Part shown: one piece after another, positions 5,326-12,146 of the stretch
Layout of the letters: the number at the start of each line of letters is the position of its first letter
Numbering within the stretch: position 1 is the first letter of the stretch
NCBI GenBank assembly: GCA_938041705.1
Contig: CALISP010000222.1
Location: forward strand, 1 to 12,560
Reading direction: 5' to 3'
From: an uncultured Cocleimonas sp.
GTDB taxonomy: Bacteria; Pseudomonadota; Gammaproteobacteria; Thiotrichales; Thiotrichaceae
Length of the DNA: 12,560 bases
Notes under the pieces: generated by a model
The model's database searches: none
The model's input: the letters and a program-made list of their open reading frames with translations, nothing else
Told to the model about the DNA's origin: nothing
Position numbers and translations under genes: made by a program

Positions 5326-7932
5326 ATGGCTGAAAGCAAGGTTGATGATTTTCAAATAGACGAAGATAAGCTACAGGAAATGATAGCTGAAACTGATACT
5401 GGGGCAAGAAGTCCAGAGGGTGTCGTCGGTAAATTTATGTTTTGGACAGCCTTTGCTTGGGCTGTTTTTCAATTATGGATAGCTTCACCTTTTCCCTATA
5501 TGTTTCCGGATATTATTCCCGTATTGAACAATACAGGAACCCGAAGTATCCATCTGGCATTTGCAGTGTTCTTAGGCTTCTTAGCCTACCCAGCCCTGAA
5601 ATCGTCACCGCGTGATCGTATTCCTATTCAAGATTGGATAATGGCAATTGTTGGCATTATCGTTATTCTATATTTGTGGGTATACCAGCGCGAACTCGCT
5701 GACCGCCCTGGCTTACCTATCCAAGCTGATATTATTGTGTCAGTCATTGGTATTGTCTTGGTACTAGAGGGTGCTCGTCGTGCTTTAGGTCCACCGTTGA
5801 TGATTATTGCGATGATTTTTCTCGCCTATATTTTCTTTGGCCATTTAGCTCCTGATGTCATTTCATGGAAAGGTGCGTCGATTAATCGTGCCATGAGTCA
5901 TTTATGGTTGACTCAAGAAGGTGTGTTTGGTGTCGCCTTAGGTGTATCAACAGGAATGATCTTCTTGTTTGTATTGTTTGGTTCACTCCTAGAAAAAGCG
6001 GGTGCAGGTAATTACTTTATCTGGGTTGCGTTTAGTTTATTAGGTCGATTCAAAGGTGGCCCAGGTATTGCCGCTGTTGTTTCTTCAGCATTGACTGGTT
6101 TAATTTCAGGTTCTTCAATATCGAATGTTGTAACTACCGGTACATTTACCATTCCATTAATGAAGCGTGTTGGATTTTCTGCCGAAAAAGCAGGTGCGGT
6201 TGAAGTAGCCTCATCAACGAATGGTCAGTTAACACCACCTGTGATGGGAGCAGCTGCATTCTTGATGATTGAATATGTTGGTATCTCTTATTTAGAAGTC
6301 GTAAAACACGCGATTTTACCTGCATTGATTTCATATATAGCTTTGGTTTACATCGTATATCTTGAGTCTTGTAAAGCTGGATTAGAAGGAATGAAAGCAC
6401 CTCGTGCATTTAACCTTCTTCGTGCATTGTTAACCTTCGGCACAGTGGTAGTTACCATGCTGATATTGTCAATGGCGATGCATTTTGGTTTTGGTTGGTT
6501 AAAAGGCGTAGCAGGTGATGCGACTCCATGGATTGCAGCTGTGCTCTTTGTTGTTGCTTACTTGTTCTTATTAAAGGTCGCAACAAAATACCCTGACTTA
6601 GGTCGTAGTGATGAACTCACTGAGTTACCAGAGGTAGGACCAGTGGTGAAATCTGGCTTGTATTTCTTATTACCAGTACTAGTTTTGATTTGGTTCTTAA
6701 TGGTTGAGAGACTATCACCAGCATTGTCAGCTTTCTGGGCAACAGTAGCTATGGTGTTTGTATTATTAACGCATAAATTCCTAAAAGGCGTGATGCGTGG
6801 TGATAACAAAACGGGCCAATATCTTCACGAAGGTTGGGATGACTTCAAACAAGGTATGGTAGCCGGATCACGTAATATGATTGGCATTGGTATTGCGACA
6901 GCAGCAGCAGGTTTAATCATCGGTGCTGTTACGCTAACAGGTGTTGGATTAAAACTAGCAGAAGTGGTTGAATTTATTTCTGGTGGTAATTTGATGTTGA
7001 TGCTTATACTCACGGCAGGTATTAGTTTGCTATTAGGCATGGGCTTACCAACAACAGCGAACTACATTGTAGTTTCAACTTTGATGGCTCCTGTTATTGT
7101 GACCTTAGGCGCTCAGTCAGGATTGATCGTACCATTGATTGCAGTTCATCTATTCGTCTTCTACTTCGGAATTCTGGCGGATGACACCCCGCCCGTGGGG
7201 CTGGCGGCATATGCCGCGGCCGCTATCTCGGGAGCAGATCCTATCAAAACTGGTATTCAAGGTTTTATGTATGATATTCGTACTGGCATTCTGCCTTTCA
7301 TGTTTATCTTTAACACCGAAATACTTTTGATTGGTATTCGTGGCCCCATGCACTTGGCGTTGGTAATTCTGTCCACGACGGTAGCGATGCTTATATTTGC
7401 GGCTGCAACTCAAGGTTGGTTCTTAACTAAAAATAAAATTTGGGAAACCTTACTTTTGTTACTGACAACGTTTGTCTTATTCAGACCTGGCTATTTCATG
7501 GATATGATTGCCCCAGAACTCGAAGTAATGGATGCCAATAAGATTTATCAAGTAGCTGAAAGCTTGCCAGAAAATGCTCAAATTCGAGTGCAGGTGAAAG
7601 GTGAGACCTTAGAAGGTAAAGCGATTAATAAAGTTGTGATGTTACCTGTAGGTGCCCCTGGTAAAGGTGCAGATCGTCTTAAAATTGCTTCGGGTCTAGA
7701 GTTAACTGAAGATGAAGGTAAGTTAATTGTTGAGAATATTGAGTTTGGTGGCGCAGCAGAGAAACAGCAGATCGATTTCGACTTTGAAATAGCAAGTGTG
7801 CAGGTGAAAAATAAGGACCGTCCAGCTAAACAATGGTTTTATCTATTAGGAATTGGTCTACTTGCTTTAGTTTGGTTCTCTCAGAAAGCGCGGATTCGTA
7901 AATACGGCCCATTAGTAATTAAACAAACATAA
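5326..7932 (+). CDS. TAXI-type TRAP transporter permease, fused DctQM with DUF3394 tail
   Basis: The 868-residue inner-membrane protein joins the small (DctQ-like) and large (DctM-like) TRAP subunits, as is usual for TAXI systems. After a charged cytoplasmic start (1-35), membrane segments include those near 38-58, 75-91, 104-120, 135-150 and 156-172, then the DctM region. There, STNGQLTPPVMG (297-308) and DDTPPVGLAAYAAA (619-632) mark the paired ion- and substrate-translocation half-repeats. The C-terminus (about 690-868) matches the DUF3394 extension: a membrane segment, a soluble beta-rich part, and a final membrane helix (WFYLLGIGLLALVWF). It should import the TAXI receptor's ligand using a sodium or proton gradient. 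AAGGAAG (5315-5321) gives the start. The uspA gene follows after 12 bp. Positions 7171-7240, encoding the DDTPPVG motif, are much more GC-rich than the rest. Confidence 0.95.
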   Translation: MAESKVDDFQIDEDKLQEMIAETDTGARSPEGVVGKFMFWTAFAWAVFQLWIASPFPYMFPDIIPVLNNTGTRSIHLAFAVFLGFLAYPALKSSPRDRIPIQDWIMAIVGIIVILYLWVYQRELADRPGLPIQADIIVSVIGIVLVLEGARRALGPPLMIIAMIFLAYIFFGHLAPDVISWKGASINRAMSHLWLTQEGVFGVALGVSTGMIFLFVLFGSLLEKAGAGNYFIWVAFSLLGRFKGGPGIAAVVSSALTGLISGSSISNVVTTGTFTIPLMKRVGFSAEKAGAVEVASSTNGQLTPPVMGAAAFLMIEYVGISYLEVVKHAILPALISYIALVYIVYLESCKAGLEGMKAPRAFNLLRALLTFGTVVVTMLILSMAMHFGFGWLKGVAGDATPWIAAVLFVVAYLFLLKVATKYPDLGRSDELTELPEVGPVVKSGLYFLLPVLVLIWFLMVERLSPALSAFWATVAMVFVLLTHKFLKGVMRGDNKTGQYLHEGWDDFKQGMVAGSRNMIGIGIATAAAGLIIGAVTLTGVGLKLAEVVEFISGGNLMLMLILTAGISLLLGMGLPTTANYIVVSTLMAPVIVTLGAQSGLIVPLIAVHLFVFYFGILADDTPPVGLAAYAAAAISGADPIKTGIQGFMYDIRTGILPFMFIFNTEILLIGIRGPMHLALVILSTTVAMLIFAAATQGWFLTKNKIWETLLLLLTTFVLFRPGYFMDMIAPELEVMDANKIYQVAESLPENAQIRVQVKGETLEGKAINKVVMLPVGAPGKGADRLKIASGLELTEDEGKLIVENIEFGGAAEKQQIDFDFEIASVQVKNKDRPAKQWFYLLGIGLLALVWFSQKARIRKYGPLVIKQT

Positions 7933-7944
7933 AGTAGGTACGGA

Positions 7945-8379
7945 ATGATTAAAAAAATATTTGTGTCGGTAGACCTTTCAACACCTACTATCACGGAAAA
8001 AGTATGTAAATCAGCCAATGATATGGCGGCAAAGTATGACGCTGAAGTTCAGTTAGTTACTATTCTGCCAGATTATGGAACGCCATTGGTGGCAAGCTTT
8101 TTCCCTGAAGGTGCTCAAGATAAAATTAAAGCGGAGTTAAATGAAAAATTAAAGGCCCTTGCAGCTGAACACTTCACTACTAATGTTAAAGTAGGTGTAA
8201 TACACAGCAGTGGAGCAAAGCGTGCCAATTCAATTTTATCAACTATTGATAAGCTTAAACCTGATTTAGTTATTTTAGGTTGTCGTCGTAAACACTCTAG
8301 GAATAGTCAGCGCTTATTAGGATCAACAACATTGTCGGTTGCTGATAGAGCAGAATGTCCTGTATTGTTGGTTAAATAA
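7945..8379 (+). CDS. UspA-family universal stress protein, TeaD-like TRAP partner
   Basis: The 144-residue single UspA domain begins IFVSVDLS and ends with ECPVLLVK, typical first and last strands of the alpha/beta fold. It lies 12 bp after the permease stop, with GTAGG (7934-7938) as ribosome binding site, so it is probably co-transcribed and translationally linked. In Halomonas, TeaD, a UspA protein encoded with the TeaABC TRAP transporter, binds ATP and limits transport; a similar role is likely here. The nucleotide loop is unusual. ATP-binding members have G-2x-G-9x-G-(S/T), whereas here LGCRRKHSRNSQRLLGS (111-127) has Arg in place of the second Gly and one extra residue before the final GS (126-127). 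The first Gly and the GS pair are kept. Nucleotide binding may therefore be altered. Confidence 0.93.
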   Translation: MIKKIFVSVDLSTPTITEKVCKSANDMAAKYDAEVQLVTILPDYGTPLVASFFPEGAQDKIKAELNEKLKALAAEHFTTNVKVGVIHSSGAKRANSILSTIDKLKPDLVILGCRRKHSRNSQRLLGSTTLSVADRAECPVLLVK

Positions 8380-8409
8380 AAATGGTGAATTAAATAGATT
8401 AAGTAAAAA

Positions 8410-8439
8410 TCGACATTAGTTTATTAACTGTTTTAAGAT
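8410..8439 (+). promoter_or_regulatory. Candidate promoter for the LysE-family gene
   Basis: TCGACA (8410-8415), an 18-bp spacer and TAAGAT (8434-8439) resemble a sigma70 promoter. Initiation would fall at about 8446, within the left arm of the following hairpin, so such transcripts could not form the full stem. Confidence 0.35.
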
Positions 8440-8440
8440 T

Positions 8441-8472
8441 AAGCCTCGCAATGATTTTGCTGAGGCTTTTTT
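8441..8472 (+). terminator. Intrinsic terminator after uspA that contains the next gene's ribosome binding site
   Basis: AAGCCTC plus GCAA (8441-8451), loop TGATT, then TTGC, a bulged T and GAGGCTT (8457-8468) form an 11-bp stem followed by TTTT. It should end transcripts from the transporter module. The GAGG in its right arm (8462-8465) is 7 bp before the ATG at 8473, the ideal distance for a Shine-Dalgarno sequence. Confidence 0.8.
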
Positions 8473-9132
8473 ATGGAAATATCTACGTGGTTACTCTTTA
8501 TAGCCGTAGGCATAGCTGCTGTCGCTAGTCCTGGTCCCGCAATATTGCTAGCAGTCTCTAATAGCGTGCGTTTTGGTATGGCGAAAGTATTGCTCTCATC
8601 TCTCGGTAATATTACAGGCTTGTTCATTTTATCTACGGCGGCAATTTTTGGTTTAGGGGCGATACTTAAAACCTCTAATCATTTATTTCTAGTAGTTAAA
8701 GTTATTGGTGCGGCCTATTTAATTTATTTAGGTGTCAGGCAATGGCGCTCAAAAGATAATTTCTTTGCTGATCAAACAAGCTTAAACAAATCTATAAAAG
8801 ATGGACCTTCAAAATTTAAAACAAAAAGCAGTTTACTAATATTTAGTGAAGGTTTTTTAATCGCAATGACAAATCCAAAAGCGATTTTATTTTTTACTGC
8901 CTTTTTTCCACAATTCGTAAATACCAATAAAGCCTTGTCACAACAGTTTTTGATCATGACTTTTACCTTCATGGCAATGTCATTTGTCTGCTTGATGAGC
9001 TATGGCTTGCTCGCTTCAAAGGTTAAAAGTTGGTTTGCATCGGGAAATCGTACAACATGGTTTAATAGAGTATTAGGTGGGATGTTTATTGGAATTGGTG
9101 TGGGGGTTTTAAGCTTTAAGATTGAGCATTAG
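8473..9132 (+). CDS. LysE/RhtB-family amino-acid exporter
   Basis: The 219-residue membrane protein starts MEISTWLLFIAVGIAAVASPGPAI, split here as MEISTWLLFIAV then GIAAVASPGPAI; SPGP (19-22) with the following LLAVSNSVRFG is the family's N-terminal signature. YLIYLGVRQWRS (82-93) and NPKAILFFTAFFPQF (134-148) are the other conserved blocks, and the C-terminal helix contains FNRVLGGMFIGIG. About six membrane segments are expected. The family exports amino acids such as lysine, threonine, homoserine or leucine by proton exchange; the substrate here is unknown. The start matches the family exactly and follows directly on the T-run of a terminator whose right arm supplies GAGG. It is separate from the upstream transporter module unless that terminator is read through. 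A G-rich repeat lies 98 bp downstream. Confidence 0.93.
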   Translation: MEISTWLLFIAVGIAAVASPGPAILLAVSNSVRFGMAKVLLSSLGNITGLFILSTAAIFGLGAILKTSNHLFLVVKVIGAAYLIYLGVRQWRSKDNFFADQTSLNKSIKDGPSKFKTKSSLLIFSEGFLIAMTNPKAILFFTAFFPQFVNTNKALSQQFLIMTFTFMAMSFVCLMSYGLLASKVKSWFASGNRTTWFNRVLGGMFIGIGVGVLSFKIEH

Positions 9133-9229
9133 TAAAAGCTTAACTTGTTCTGATTTTAATGAAATGCAGCGACGCTATTAACAAAAAACAGGCTCGAAAG
9201 GTAAGAAGCTTGTCACACAAAGACCTATC

Positions 9230-9252
9230 AAAAGTAGGGGGGTGTCTTTTTA
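9230..9252 (+). repeat. G-rich interspersed repeat, copy 2
   Basis: AAAAGTA-GGGGGG-TGTCTTTTTA, 23 bp, is identical over its whole length to copy 3 and differs from copy 1 in homopolymer lengths. It is 98 bp after the LysE-family stop and 33 bp before the convergent terminator. CCTA (9224-9227) just upstream can pair with TAGG within the repeat. Confidence 0.9.
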
Positions 9253-9284
9253 TTCTCTAACCTTAATGCCTTTAAATAGACAAT

Positions 9285-9317
9285 AAAAAAGCAGTTCAAA
9301 TCACTTTGAACTGCTTT
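9285..9317. terminator. Bidirectional terminator between the exporter gene and the Tat array
   Basis: AAAGCAGTTCAAA (9288-9300), loop TCAC, TTTGAACTGCTTT (9305-9317) is a perfect 13-bp stem. Read on the minus strand it is followed by a six-T run, so it best serves the minus-strand array whose last stop is at 9340. Confidence 0.87.
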
Positions 9318-9339
9318 AATTTCCTAACACTTCTTTTTT

Positions 9340-9840
9340 CTAAACTGTTTCAAATACCGTTAATGGAATTATTCCATTAAATGCAGGGTGATCACTGCTC
9401 ACGTTTAATTGACCTGCTAACATATTAGGAATAAATAAATTCTTATTATTCGCATTACCGCATTCGTCAGTAGATAACGCTGCAACTACAAAAGATAATT
9501 TTTCTCCAGGAGTCAAAGTAACAATTCCCTGATTCTCATGTTTTCCAACATTGTTTACTTTTACTGTTAAGTGTTTATTTACGTGCTCTAATCCAGAGCC
9601 TGAGATGCTATTTATCCTAACAACTGTATTGGTGTTATTGTTTAATGTAACAATTTCAGTACCAATTGTTTGATTTGGAGCAATGCTGATATCGCATGTT
9701 GGAAGGGCAGAGCCATCTATAGAAGCCGATGAAGTAGCATTTTTGCCTGTTGCCATTGCAAGGCCTGATATTCCCCCCAGTGTAAGTACAGAGCTATAAG
9801 CGGCTCCTTTAATAAATGTGCGTCGAGATTGATTAATCAT
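9340..9840 (-). CDS. Tat-exported small protein of unknown function, array member 4 (last)
   Basis: The 166-residue protein starts MINQSRRTFIKGAAY: a twin-arginine signal with SRRTFIK at residues 5-11, a weakly hydrophobic stretch and likely cleavage after AMA (residue 30). The mature part, about 136 residues, looks all-beta and is rich in Asn, Thr and Val. It shares with the other three array proteins a TLxNxT-type start (65-70), VTLTPGEKLSF (107-117) and the C-terminal SSDHPAFNGIIPL (148-160). It is the most diverged member, and uniquely has C49 and C127, which could form a disulfide. AAAGAGGT precedes the ATG. Between it and the preceding gene is an 88-bp gap containing CCAGTA/TACTGG (9859-9886), a possible processing hairpin. 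I cannot name the family or its function; export by Tat to the periplasm is well supported. Confidence 0.85.
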   Translation of the reverse strand: MINQSRRTFIKGAAYSSVLTLGGISGLAMATGKNATSSASIDGSALPTCDISIAPNQTIGTEIVTLNNNTNTVVRINSISGSGLEHVNKHLTVKVNNVGKHENQGIVTLTPGEKLSFVVAALSTDECGNANNKNLFIPNMLAGQLNVSSDHPAFNGIIPLTVFETV

Positions 9841-9928
9841 AGTTTTACCTCTTTAATGCCAGTACTTTTATTATTTTAAATACTGGGTTTTATACCTTTT
9901 TGATTTCGAATTCTAACCTGCGTTTAAA

Positions 9929-10435
9929 TTAAACAACAGACACTGATACGATTCTATTAAACACAGAATGTTGGCTAGTTATTTGTAACTGATTCTCAGC
10001 GAGATTAGTCAGTGCTGGTAAGTTGTTAGTGTTACTTACATCAATACCAATCGCTTTCACATCAAACGTGAAGCGTTCGTTTGGTGACATCAAAACCATG
10101 CCATTAACTGCCTTAGCATCATTTTGATTTACTACTACAACAAGTGAACCGTCAGTTTGTAACAAAGTAATCGGTTGGCGAGCATCTAACTGTTGAAGTT
10201 TTCCGCTTTCATTGATTAAAGTAACTGACTCTCTATCAAAAAGTGTTTCTTGTATTACTTTGATACCATTGTTACTACTTAAATCTGCAGAATTATTCAC
10301 AATAGTGTTGTTCTTAGCTGCAAAAGCTAAGCTAGAAACACCACCAATAGATAATGCAGATGCGTATGCTGCACCTTTCAAAAAATGACGACGTGTTTGA
10401 TCTAATATTTGCTTAGATGTTTTTTGATTTGACAT
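9929..10435 (-). CDS. Tat-exported small protein of unknown function, array member 3
   Basis: The 168-residue protein has a twin-arginine signal, TRRHFLKGAAY (14-24), ending at LAFA (residue 39). The mature part is about 129 residues, with no cysteines. Shared blocks are ESVTLINESGKLQQLDARQP, TDGSLVVVV, LMSPNERFTFDV and the end ITSQHSVFNRIVSV. The alternation of polar and hydrophobic residues suggests a beta-sandwich, but no known domain was recognised. It starts only 13 bp after the stop of array member 2, and its ribosome binding site AAGAGGTA lies in that gap, so these two are almost certainly translated from one mRNA. No metal-binding or catalytic motif is apparent, so a structural or binding role is more likely than an enzymatic one, as inference. 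Confidence 0.85.
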   Translation of the reverse strand: MSNQKTSKQILDQTRRHFLKGAAYASALSIGGVSSLAFAAKNNTIVNNSADLSSNNGIKVIQETLFDRESVTLINESGKLQQLDARQPITLLQTDGSLVVVVNQNDAKAVNGMVLMSPNERFTFDVKAIGIDVSNTNNLPALTNLAENQLQITSQHSVFNRIVSVSVV

Positions 10436-10448
10436 GTGTATACCTCTT

Positions 10449-10988
10449 TTAAGCCATAACCGAATCAGAACTAGAAACTGGTATTAACTTATTGAATGCG
10501 AAATGTTCACTGGTAACGTGTAACTGTTGACCGCTAAGCTTGCTAACATCTTGTATTTCAGCACTACTAAAGTGACCTCCAGTTGTTTGAATATCAAATG
10601 CGATACGTTGTCGTGGCAATATCATAATCATTCCACAACAAGCACTTGTTTCTACAAAGTTAGGTTTAATTTGAAGTGAGCCATTTACCTTAAATATCTT
10701 TATAGGGTGTAATGCATCTAACATAATTGCATCATCACTCGTATTGAATAAAGTGACTGCCTCTTTATGCAACATTTGTTGTTGCATAATGTTGATTTCA
10801 CTGTGAGTTGCACTATTTATGGCATCAGATGTAAGTTTAGTGGCATCAGTGTTGGCGAAAACCATACTAGAAAATCCACTTAAAGCACCAATTGTACCCA
10901 TTGACAATACTGATGAATAAGTCGCACTTTTTAGAAAGTTACGACGAGATTGAGTAAAGTTACCCTTATTTGAAATTGAATTAGACAT
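10449..10988 (-). CDS. Tat-exported small protein of unknown function, array member 2
   Basis: The 179-residue protein is the longest member. Its Tat motif SRRNFLK lies at 14-20 and its hydrophobic region is longer than in the others (an extra GALSGFSS-type stretch), with cleavage likely after MVFA (residue 45). Shared blocks are EAVTLFNTSDDAIMLDALHP, KVNGSLQI, ILPRQRIAFDI and VTSEHFAFNKLIPV. It uniquely contains adjacent cysteines, C117-C118, in SACCGM, where the paralogues have none. This might bind a metal or form a disulfide, but the evidence is a single sequence. GGAGGA at 10995-11000 on this strand is the best ribosome binding site in the array, about 6 bp before the ATG. The gap from member 1 is 65 bp without a terminator. 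Confidence 0.85.
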   Translation of the reverse strand: MSNSISNKGNFTQSRRNFLKSATYSSVLSMGTIGALSGFSSMVFANTDATKLTSDAINSATHSEINIMQQQMLHKEAVTLFNTSDDAIMLDALHPIKIFKVNGSLQIKPNFVETSACCGMIMILPRQRIAFDIQTTGGHFSSAEIQDVSKLSGQQLHVTSEHFAFNKLIPVSSSDSVMA

Positions 10989-11053
10989 GCATATTCCTCC
11001 GTGTCTGTATCTGAAAAATTGTACTTATTATGACATTTAAGATTGTTGGCTAT

Positions 11054-11494
11054 CTAAGCAACAAGCGTGTCATAAGTAGTAACAGGGATCATGTTGTTAA
11101 GAGCACTGTAATCATTCGTTATAACAATGAAATCACCGCTGTCTTTAATCCCATTTGCCAATTCAGAATCAACATTAAATGGAAGTTGCTGTCCTGGAGT
11201 AAGCGTAATTATTTCATCTGTTTTTAAATCCAGAATACTTTGCTCAGATGCTTTATTGATTTCTACTACAATCCAGCCATTAACATTCGCAAGGCTAACG
11301 GGCTGTGATGCATTCAAAGCCACTGTTTTGTCACTTTGATTAAACAGAGTGATAGCTGTAGTAAGTTTGTTCTGTGTTGCTTTGCCGCTAGTTGCAAAGG
11401 CAACACTTGATAAGCCACCGATCGATAAAGCTGATGTGTATGCTGCACCTTTTAAAAAGTTACGACGTGATTGCGTGTTTGCTTGTTTAGACAT
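11054..11494 (-). CDS. Tat-exported small protein of unknown function, array member 1 (promoter-proximal)
   Basis: I place the start at the ATG at 11494 (146 residues). The frame reaches an ATG at 11521, but AAAGAGG at 11503-11509 (minus-strand reading) is 8 bp before 11494, too close to the ATG at 11500 and downstream of the one at 11521. The chosen N-terminus, MSKQANTQSRRNFLK, also matches the paralogues' MSNQ/MSNS starts. The Tat motif SRRNFLK is at 9-15 and cleavage follows VAFA (residue 34). Mature blocks are AITLFNQSDKTVALNASQP, NVNGWIVVEI, TLTPGQQLPFNV and ITNDYSALNNMIPV; Tyr replaces His in the C-terminal motif. It is the first gene of the minus-strand array and diverges from the MarR gene. 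The function is unknown. Confidence 0.85.
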   Translation of the reverse strand: MSKQANTQSRRNFLKGAAYTSALSIGGLSSVAFATSGKATQNKLTTAITLFNQSDKTVALNASQPVSLANVNGWIVVEINKASEQSILDLKTDEIITLTPGQQLPFNVDSELANGIKDSGDFIVITNDYSALNNMIPVTTYDTLVA

Positions 11495-11543
11495 GATCAT
11501 TTCCTCTTTACTTGTATGCATTAATGTCGAATAGAATTTCCCT

Positions 11544-11555
11544 GTGTTATCAAAG
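11544..11555. promoter_or_regulatory. Possible second MarR site in front of the Tat array
   Basis: GTGTTATCAAAG matches the palindrome TTGTTATAACAA at 8 of 12 positions and lies about 50 bp before the array's first start codon. The match is imperfect, and AT-rich DNA gives chance hits. Confidence 0.25.
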
Positions 11556-11590
11556 CAAACTAAGTCGATAATAATGAGTTTGTAACGCTA

Positions 11591-11617
11591 TTGTTCTCAT
11601 CTCCAAACAGGTATAAT
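11591..11617 (+). promoter_or_regulatory. Promoter of the MarR gene
   Basis: A perfect TATAAT -10 box (11612-11617) follows TTGTTC (11591-11596) at a 15-bp distance. Transcription would begin near 11624, just before the palindrome at 11637. The -10 is convincing; the -35 is poor and the spacer short. Confidence 0.55.
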
Positions 11618-11636
11618 TAAGACGTTCAAACAATAG

Positions 11637-11648
11637 TTGTTATAACAA
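11637..11648. promoter_or_regulatory. Palindromic candidate operator TTGTTATAACAA
   Basis: This perfect 12-bp inverted repeat lies 4 bp before the MarR start codon and just downstream of the predicted transcription start. It overlaps a second inverted repeat, ACAA-TAG-TTGT (11630-11640). The position and AT-rich dyad are typical of MarR autoregulation. It also takes the place of a normal ribosome binding site. Confidence 0.5.
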
Positions 11649-11652
11649 GTGT

Positions 11653-12126
11653 ATGTCAAATCAACGTAAACGTAAAGCCCTCATAGGGAATATCAATATT
11701 GAAGCTGAAATTTTCAGGTCTGCAATGAGCTACAGTGATCAGTCTTTAGCTGAAGTTCATGAGCTATTATCTATCTGGGGAATGACGCCATTACAGTACA
11801 ATGCACTGCGTGTTCTTTATGTCGAAGATAAAGAAGACATTGGTCTTCCTAGTAAAGAGATTGGATCACGTCTAACCACCAGAGTGCCTGATGTAACACG
11901 CTTATTAGACCGAATGGTGGATAAAGGTTGGATAACTCGAGAGAGAGACTTAGTGAATAAAAGAGTGGTTCGATCGCGTCTTACTGATATCGGAATTGAG
12001 TTAGTTGAATCTGCTCACTCTCCATTGCTTGAATTAGAATCGAAACAGTTGAATCATCTTAGTAATGCTGAGAAAAAGAATTTGTCAGAATTGTTGAGTA
12101 AAGCTTTGAATAAACCAGATACTTGA
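11653..12126 (+). CDS. MarR-family transcriptional regulator
   Basis: The 157-residue protein has the MarR layout: N-terminal dimerisation helix (15-42), MTPLQYNALRVLY (44-56), recognition helix-turn-helix LPSKEIGSRLTTRVPDVTRLL (split: LPSKEIGSRL, TTRVPDVTRLL; 65-85), and a wing, ITRERDLVNKRVVRSRLT (94-111). The wing normally reads D-x-x-D-x-R; here it is D-x-x-N-K-R. A C-terminal helix (130-152) completes the dimer interface. It should be a dimeric cytoplasmic repressor responding to a small ligand or to oxidation, but it contains no cysteine, so cysteine-based redox sensing of the OhrR type is excluded. Its neighbours, the Tat array on one side and a glutathione S-transferase on the other, are the obvious candidate targets. 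No good ribosome binding site precedes the ATG, suggesting low expression. Confidence 0.92.
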   Translation: MSNQRKRKALIGNINIEAEIFRSAMSYSDQSLAEVHELLSIWGMTPLQYNALRVLYVEDKEDIGLPSKEIGSRLTTRVPDVTRLLDRMVDKGWITRERDLVNKRVVRSRLTDIGIELVESAHSPLLELESKQLNHLSNAEKKNLSELLSKALNKPDT

Positions 12127-12146
12127 TACATTCAGTAAAACCCTCG

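Noticed and set aside
5135..5407. Minus-strand open frame across the receptor-permease gap
   Set aside because: It overlaps the terminator, the nested stem-loop and the permease start, and encodes a low-complexity Phe/Leu/Ile-rich product without a credible start signal.
7150..7413. Open frame opposite the permease gene
   Set aside because: It exists because the GC-rich patch lacks stop codons on the opposite strand; the product has no recognisable features and the permease frame is conserved.
7931..7938. AAAGTAGG before uspA resembles the G-rich repeat
   Set aside because: Only 8 bp match, and no G-run or TGTCTTTT follows; it is better explained as the uspA ribosome binding site.
8439..8627. 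Minus-strand open frame over the exporter start
   Set aside because: It lies opposite the conserved SPGP region of the LysE-family protein and the terminator; no ribosome binding site or homology is apparent.
9771..9778. C-run resembling the reverse complement of the repeat
   Set aside because: It is in the coding sequence for the Gly-Gly of a Tat signal peptide and lacks the flanking repeat bases.
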